DNA from: Nemertoderma westbladi
Taxonomy: Eukaryota; Xenacoelomorpha; Nemertodermatida; Nemertodermatidae
Assembly: GCA_032718475.1 (NCBI GenBank)
Contig: JAUCBJ010003634.1
Coordinates: 1-62,509 of the forward strand
Length of the DNA stretch: 62,509 bases
Reading direction: 5' to 3'
The first letter of the stretch is position 1, and each line of letters starts with the position of its first letter. The translations under genes were made by a program, and so were the position numbers. Under the pieces are notes generated by a model. That model did not search any database. It was not told where the DNA came from and saw only the letters and a program-made list of their open reading frames with translations. Of the stretch, positions 55,715 to 62,509 are shown piece by piece.

Positions 55715-56979
55715 TCCACGAAGCTAAGGAAAATCAACTACTTTCGCTAAGAAAGATTTTCCTTAGCTGAGATGGTCTATTCATAGTGGGCTATTTTACT
55801 TGTATGGAGCAGATTTGGTTTTTTTTGATTCCGGAAAAAACTAGCCTTTAAAAGTACCCTGAAATTTTGCATGTATATACTACTCGACGAGGCGCATCTT
55901 TTGGGCCGGGTCTCATATCCAGGAAAAATCTGGTTTCCATGGCAACGGACTTCAAAAAAAGTCTATGTATTTCAAGTCAATATTTATAACTCTATTTGTA
56001 GGAAAACTATAATAGATATAAACTTGGGGTTTCGCAACACAACTATAAGGTCCATAGCAGATTCGATTGAGGCTAAATATAAAATCCAGTTACCTTGGCA
56101 ACCGGGCTAAACAGATGTTAAAATTTATAAAATGCTAATTAGAAACCTAAGGGCAAGGTGTTATGACTTGGGACCAACCCCTACCCCCACTATATAACTT
56201 ATTCTGCATCCGAATTACATTGTTCTATTTTTCAGTTACCATGACAACCGCTGAAAACAGATGTTTTTATTCAAAACTTATTCATTTGGACATAGACTTC
56301 ACGATAAAATTTTACAAAACTGGGTATGTGTTATCTGGACCACTAGTTGGAACTTTTAGTGAAACTTAAATTATTCCAGAAATTTAGTTACCATGGTAAC
56401 TGTAGTTTATTAAACTCTATATCATTCAAATCTATATTGATAACTCTATTTGTAGCAAAACTGTAATATATATAAACTTGGGGTTTTGCAACTTATCTAT
56501 AAGATCCATATCCAAGCCGTTTGAGGTTAATTAGAAAATACAGTTACCATAGCAACAAGACTAAACAGATGTTACAATTTCTAAAATGATCATTTGAAAC
56601 ACAAGTTAATAGTATTATGACTTGGGACCAACACCTACCCACACTATATGACTTATTCTGCATCCGAATTACATTGTTCTATTTTTCAGTTTCCATGACA
56701 ACCACTGCAAACAGATGCATTTTGATAGAAAATCGGTAATTTGGACATAAACTACAATATTTTCTGAAACTTGGTATGTGTTATCTGAACCACAATCTGG
56801 ACTGAATCTTTTTTCAAAGGTAAAACCAACAGTTCCAGAGAACTCTAGTTTCCATAGGAATATAAGTTATTTATTGGCAAATGCTACTAAACTAGGCTAA
56901 GCAACAAACCAAATTGTGGCCCTTTGTTTAATTTTCCTTAGCTTCGTGGTTGCATTTCCTTTAGGAAATGCCTTTCTAG
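55715..56979 (+). mobile_element. Helitron-like copy H18
   Basis: Complete, 1,265 bp, TCCACG to CTAG. It is inserted in H17 at GTCACCA|TAGCAACAAG, so it split one of the X-box-like boxes of its host. Confidence 0.92.
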
Positions 56980-57438
56980 TAGCAACAAGACTAAACAGAT
57001 GTTAAAATTTATAAAATGATAATTTGAAGCACAAGTTAATACTATTAAGACTTGGGACCAACACCTACCCCCATTATATGACTTATTCTGCATCCGAATT
57101 ACATTGTTCTATTTTTCAGTTTCCATGACAACCACTACAAACAGATGCATTTTGATAGAAAATCGGTAATTTGGACATAAACTACAATATTTTCTGAAAC
57201 TTTGTATATGTGTTATCTGAACCACAATCTGTACTGAATCTTTTTTCAAAGGTTAAAACAACAGTTCCACAGAACTCTAGTTTCCATGGGAATAGAAGTT
57301 AATTATTGTCAAATGCTACTAAACTAGGCTAAGCAACAAACTAATTGTGGCGGTTTGTTTAATTTTCCTTAGCTTCGTGGTTGCATTTCCTTTAGGAAAT
57401 GCCTTTCTTGTAGGTACAGGGAAATAGGGAATAGTAGG

Positions 57439-58705
57439 TCCACGAAGCTAAGGAAAATCAACTACTTTCGCTAAGAACGATTTTCCTTAGCTGAGATGGT
57501 CTATTCATAGTGGGCTATTTTACTTGTATGGAGCAGATTTGGTTTTTTTTGATTCCGGAAAAAACTAGCCTTTAAAAGTACCCTGAAATTTTGCATGTAT
57601 ATACTACTCGGCGAGGCGCATCTTTTGGGCCGGGTCTCATATCCAGGAAAAATCTGGTTTCCATGGCAACGGACTTCAAAAAAAGTCTATGTATTTCAAG
57701 TCAATATTTATAACTCTATTTGTAGGAAAACTATAATAGATATAAACTTGGGGTTTCGCAACACAACTATAAGGTCCATAGTAGATCCGATTGAGGCTAA
57801 ATAGAAAATCCAGTTACCTTGGCAACCGGGATAAACAGATGTTAAAATTTATAAAATGTTAATTTGAGGCCTAAGGGCAAGGTGTTATGACTTGGGACCA
57901 ACCCCTACCCCCACTATATAACTTATTCTGCATCCGAATTACATTGTTCTATTTTTCAGTTACCATGACAACCGCAGAAAACAGATGTTTTTATACAAAA
58001 ATTATTAATTTGGACATAGACTTCACGTCGAAATTTTACAAAACTGGGTACGTGTTATCTGGACCACTAGTTGGAACTTTTAGTGAAACTTAAATTATTC
58101 CAGAAATTTAGTTACCATGGTAACTGTAGTTTATTAAACTCTATATCATTCAAGTCTATATTGATAACTCTATTTGTAGCAAAACTGTAATATATATAAA
58201 CTCGGGGTTTTGCAACTCATCTATAAGATCCATATCCAAGCCGTTTGAGGTTAATTAGAAAATACAGTTACCATAGCAACAAGTCTAAACAGATGTTAAA
58301 ATTTATAAAATGATAATTTGAAGCACAAGTTAATAGTATTATTACTTGGGATTAACCCCTACCCCCACTATATGACTTATTCTGCATCCGAATTACATTG
58401 TTCTATTTTTCAGTTTCCAAGACAACCACTGCAAACAGATGCATTTTGATAGAAAATCGGTAATTTGGACATAAACTACAATATTTTCTGAAACTCAGTA
58501 TATGTGTTATCTGAACCACAATCTGTACTGATTTTTTTTTCAAAGGTTAAACCAACAGTTCCAGAGAACACTAGTTTCCATGGGAATAGAAGTTAATTAT
58601 TGACAAATGCTACTAAACGAGGCTAAGCAACGAACCAAAGTGTGGCCGTTTGTTTAATTTTCCTTAGCTTCGTGGTTGCATTTCCTTTAGGAAATTCCTT
58701 TCTCG
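57439..58705 (+). mobile_element. Helitron-like copy H19
   Basis: Complete, 1,267 bp, ending CTCG. Preceded by G in a short non-Helitron spacer (57411-57438, TAGGTACAGGGAAATAGGGA...). Confidence 0.9.
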
Positions 58706-59114
58706 TAAAATTTCTAAAATGATAATTTTAAACACAAGTTAATAGTATTATGACTTGTGACCAAGACCTACCCCCATTATATGACTTATTCTGCATCCGA
58801 ATTACATTGTTCTATTTTTCAGTTTCCATGACAACCACTGCAAACAGATGCATTTTGATAGAAAATCGGTAATTTGGGCATAAACTACAATAATTTCTGA
58901 AACTCGGTATATGTGTTATCTGAACCACAATCTGGACTAAATCTTTTTTCAAAGGTAAAACCAACAGTTCCAGAGAATTATAGTTTCCATGGGAATATAA
59001 GTTATTTATTGGCAAATGCTACTAAACTAGGCTAAGCAACGAACCAAATTGTGGCCCTTTGTTTAATTTTCCTTAGCTTCGTGGTTGCATTTCCTTTAGG
59101 AAATGCCTTTCTAG
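58706..59114 (+). mobile_element. Helitron-like 3' fragment H20
   Basis: The last 409 bp of a copy, ending GGAAATGCCTTTCTAG. It has no 5' part. Confidence 0.88.
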
Positions 59115-59148
59115 TAAAATAAATAAAAGCTGGCAGATAATCAGAACA

Positions 59149-60494
59149 TCCACGAAGCTAAGGAAAATCAACTACTTTCGCTAAGAAAGAGTTTCCTTAG
59201 CTGAGATTGTGTATTCATAGTGGGCTATTTTACTTGTGTGGGGCAGATTTGGTTTTTTTTGACTCCAGAAAAATCTAGCCTTTAAAAGTACCCTGAAAAT
59301 TTGCATGTATATACTACTCGTCGAGGCGCATCTTTTGGGCTGGGTCTCATACCCAGGAAAAATCTGCTTACCATGGCAACGGACTTAGAAAAAATTATAT
59401 GTATTTCAAGTCAATATTTATATCTCTATTTGTAGGAAAACTATAATAGATATAAACTTGGGGTTTCTCAACTCAACTACTATAAGGTCCATAGCAGAGA
59501 CGATTGAGGTTAAATAGAAAATCCAGTTACCTTGGCAACTAGGCTAAACAGATATTAAAATTTTTAAAATGATAATTTGAAGCCTAAGGTTAAGGTGTTA
59601 TGACTTTGGACCAATCCCTACCCCCACTATATAATTTATTCTGCGTCCGAATTTGATTGTTCTATTTTGCAGTTACCATGACAACCGCTGAAAACAGATG
59701 TTTTTATACAAAAATTACTCATTTGAACATAGACTTCGCGATAAAATTTTACGAAACTGGGAATGTGTTATCTGGACCACTAGTTGGAACTTTTAGTGAA
59801 ACTCAAATCATTCCAGAAATATATAGATTCCTTGGTAACTGTATATTAATAAAGTCTATACCATTCAAGTCAAGTCTAAGATCCCTTCCTATAATAAATG
59901 TATAAGTCTATATTCATAACTCTATTTGTAGAAAAACCGCAATAGATATAAACTTGGAGTTTCTCAACTCAACTATATGTGCCATAGCCGAGCAGATTGA
60001 GGTAAATTAAAAAACCCTGATACCATGGCAACCAGGCTAAACAGATGTAAAAATTTATAAAATGATAATTTGAAGCACAAGTTAATAGTATTATGCTTGG
60101 GACCAACACCTACCCCCACTATATGACTTAATCTGCATACGAATTACCTTGTTCTATTTTTCAGTTTCCATGGCAACCGCTGAAAACAGATGTTTTGACA
60201 CAAAAATTGTTCATTTTGTACATAGACTAAATGATAACATTCTCTGAAACTGGGTATGTGTTATCTGGACTCCTATTTTGATCTTTTTGAAAAACTCAAA
60301 ACTTCTAGAAATATCTAGTTACCATGGTAACTTGAGTTTTTTAAAATCTATTACATTAAAATCTATATTATTAACTCTATATGTACAACAACCATAATAG
60401 ATCGAAACTTGAAGTTTTTCAACTCAATGATAAGGACAATAGTTGCGCTTATTGAGGTCAATTAGAAAATTTAGTTACCAGGGCAACCAGGTTA
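59149..60494 (+). mobile_element. Helitron-like copy H21, diverged, with an expanded core
   Basis: It starts TCCACG after A. At least eight X-box-like boxes can be counted (near 59368, 59527, 59672, 59826, 60022, 60165, 60320 and 60474), implying part of a third 454-bp unit. Cut at 60494 by the AGGCTC element, so no 3' terminus. Confidence 0.85.
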
Positions 60495-62509
60495 AGGCTC
60501 ATTCCATGAAAAGGTCAACCTCCCCACTAATTTCTAAAAATGAGATGTAGCTTTGAATTTATACTTATTTTAGGTCAAAATTTATCGTACTCCATGAATT
60601 CAGTGCTAAAAATTGTATCAACACAGGTGGTTTATCAAAAATAGTCGAATTACAAATTATGGACCTGCCCTGCACAAAATGTGAATAAAAGTGTGCAAAA
60701 GTTTGGTTTCCTGTAGGCACTTCCTATGACCAATAAATTAACATTTCTGAGCATGAACCAAATCAAAAATAAACCCATTTTCGAATTTTTTTGGTTTCAT
60801 TTAATTTCACCAGTGTTTCATTCCTCTGTAATGAAATCAATAAAGTTAATCTTGTGATGTCCCATACTTTACCTAAAATAGTGAAATTTTTAGTTTATTC
60901 ACAGAGATGTAACTCAGCCTAATCACCCAGTGGAATGCAAAGCACATTTGTGTTGCGTCATTGTATAAAACAATTAGTTTCATCTTCACTCCCTCAGAAA
61001 TATCATGGCGGCCAATTGAAAATTGTCCCATACTTTACCATTAAAATGGCGATTATATTAGTGCACTGTATTAATGTAATATGTGAAGCCATGAGTGATA
61101 TAATACTCTAAGGTCATAGTCGGCCGTAAGAATAGGAGTCTATATTTGAACTGAGAATCATTCCTCAGTCAAGAAATCTTTGGTTTTATGCATGTAAAGT
61201 CCCATACTTTACCAAAAAATAGTGAAATTTTTAATTTATACACATAGAAGTAGTCTAACTCAGCCCAATCACCCAGTGGAATGCAAAGCACGTTTGTGTT
61301 GCGTCATCTAAAGAAACAATTACCTGTAGTTTCATAATCTACTCCCTCAGAAACATCATGACGGCCAATTGAAAATTGTCCCATACTTTACCATTATAAT
61401 GGCGATTACATTTTAGTGCACTGTATTAATGTAATATATTAAACCTGGAGGACAGGAGTGTTATAATGCTTTAGGGTGATAGTAGGGGGAAGCATAGAAG
61501 TATGTATTTGAACTAAGAATCATTCCTCAGTTAACTAATCTTTGAGTTTATGCATGTAAAGTCGCGTACTTTACAACAAATTTCAAAAAATTTAGTTTTT
61601 TAGCAGATAAGAAGATCGGTAAGTACAGTAATTGATACATTTTCAGAAAAATGGAAAGAATTTCGAAACTTTTTACAGACTACATGTGTACCAAGTTTGG
61701 TTATATTTCATCAATGATTGGCGGACTTATTTTGGTTTTATCAAAATTTTGAAACTATCGGTACCAACAGACAGACTGTCTGATATGTGACCTTTGATTC
61801 CTTAAATTTCAGATTCTTTCCAAACTTTTGACAGACTTCATACGTACCAGGTTTGGTTTAATTTCATCTAAAAATGAACGAGTTATACAGTATTAGCGAT
61901 CAAAAATTTGACAGATGACATACAACTCCTCAAGGGCACATATGCTAAGACTTCGGGTCAATTTGTGGGCCGCCCCACATTTTGTATCCATATCTTGGTT
62001 GGAAATACTTAGTTGCACTTTATTATCACTAATTATCCAGAAATTACTGTTAGGTTAAGTGTAAGAGACCATTTTGACCATAAAATTCGTACAGGTCCCG
62101 TACTTTACTTAGCAATGTCCCATACTTTACCACACAAACCACACTGTAAAAAATTAGCAATGCAGCAATTCGTCTTATATTTATATTTTTATTTAAGCTT
62201 AATAATACAGCTTTATCCTAAACATCAACTCAACACTGTACCTGCGCACAATTCGCTAAATTTTAGAATTGAAATCATAAAATAAAAAAAACCATTTCGT
62301 ACGAATCCGTACTTTACCTTAATTGGACAAGCTGGTGTTTTCTCAAAAGTGTCTAAGTCCCGCCATAAGCTTTGCGAAATCAAAGCTGATATTCGAAAGT
62401 TCAATCCAAGCACAATTTTGTGCACATATGTGCTGTGGATAACATTGTACAGGCAATCAAAGTTCAAAATTGTGTACGAATGTCCCGTACTTTACTTTGG
62501 AATGAGCCT
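60495..62509 (-). mobile_element. 2,015-bp AGGCTC element, copy 2 (inverted)
   Basis: Reverse complement of 5403-7417, same length, no difference found in the stretches compared. It begins AGGCTCATTCCATG after GGTTA in H21. The window stops exactly at its far terminus TGGAATGAGCCT, so the far target flank is not visible. It carries the same nine GTAAAGTAYGGGAC-type motifs in the opposite orientation. No recognisable transposase. Confidence 0.85.

Larger units (their letters stand above)
54591..57410 (+). mobile_element. Helitron-like copy H17 with SINE and H18 inside
   Basis: It starts TCCACG after T and ends CTTG. Removing the SINE with its 7-bp duplication and H18 leaves about 1,268 bp. 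Near-identical sister of H13. Confidence 0.9.

Noticed and set aside
45539-57804. Recurrent 69-codon ORFs and about 68-102-codon ORFs in every Helitron copy
   Set aside because: They are alike only because the DNA copies are alike. No start context or domain is recognised, lengths vary with single substitutions, and they cross X-box-like boxes and monomer borders.

Overview
This window is eukaryotic, AT-rich and almost wholly made of transposable elements. A host gene with GT-AG introns encoding ShKT domains, together with RTE- and CR1/L2-like LINEs, a BEL/Pao LTR element, piggyBac/hAT relics, a tRNA-derived SINE and satellite-bearing Helitrons, points to an invertebrate animal, probably marine. 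The species cannot be fixed from the sequence.

Region 1 (1-3377): the 3' end of a minus-strand gene for a secreted-type protein with repeated ShKT domains (exons 2951-2487, 2234-2181, 904-810). A decayed LINE fragment lies in its last intron.

Region 2 (3378-16077): a nest whose boundaries can be read from target-site duplications (TSDs). An old CR1/L2-like LINE (C) was hit by a plus-strand RTE-like LINE (A+), which was hit by a minus-strand LINE of the same family (A-, about 3.5 kb net). A- was then hit by another RTE-like LINE (B, 9255-12202) and by a TTAA-flanked piggyBac-type element (4298-7753). The latter was hit by a 2,015-bp element with AGGCTCATTCCA termini (5403-7417).

Region 3 (16157-20968): a Helitron 5' fragment, a SINE, two foldback elements, a 9-bp-TSD element carrying an 8-bp-TSD hAT-like element, and a piggyBac-transposase C-terminal relic.

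Region 4 (20969-60494): about 20 copies of one non-autonomous Helitron-like family, mostly inserted into one another. The intact unit is about 1,267 bp: 5' TCCACGAAG with a hairpin, a 3' subterminal inverted repeat, a terminal hairpin and CT(A/C/T)G, usually inserted between A and T. Its core is a higher-order repeat (period exactly 454 bp, each made of three roughly 150-bp monomers). Every monomer starts with a near-palindromic GTTACCATGGTAAC-type box matching the RFX/X-box consensus. One copy carries a 15.2-kb BEL/Pao LTR retrotransposon (27371-42542, minus strand). Its LTRs are nearly identical, but RT and integrase are missing and it has extra 3' ORFs. It also holds a piggyBac-like element with a minisatellite and an 8-bp-TSD element that splits its gag ORF.

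Region 5 (60495-62509): a second, inverted copy of the 2,015-bp AGGCTC element, same length and identical wherever compared. The window ends exactly at its terminus.

The ShKT gene is the only convincing host gene. The strongest candidate for something undescribed is the Helitron family as a mobile array of RFX-type sites at roughly 150-bp spacing. Next are the defective but recently mobilised BEL/Pao derivative and the 2-kb element with nine same-strand copies of a 14-mer.
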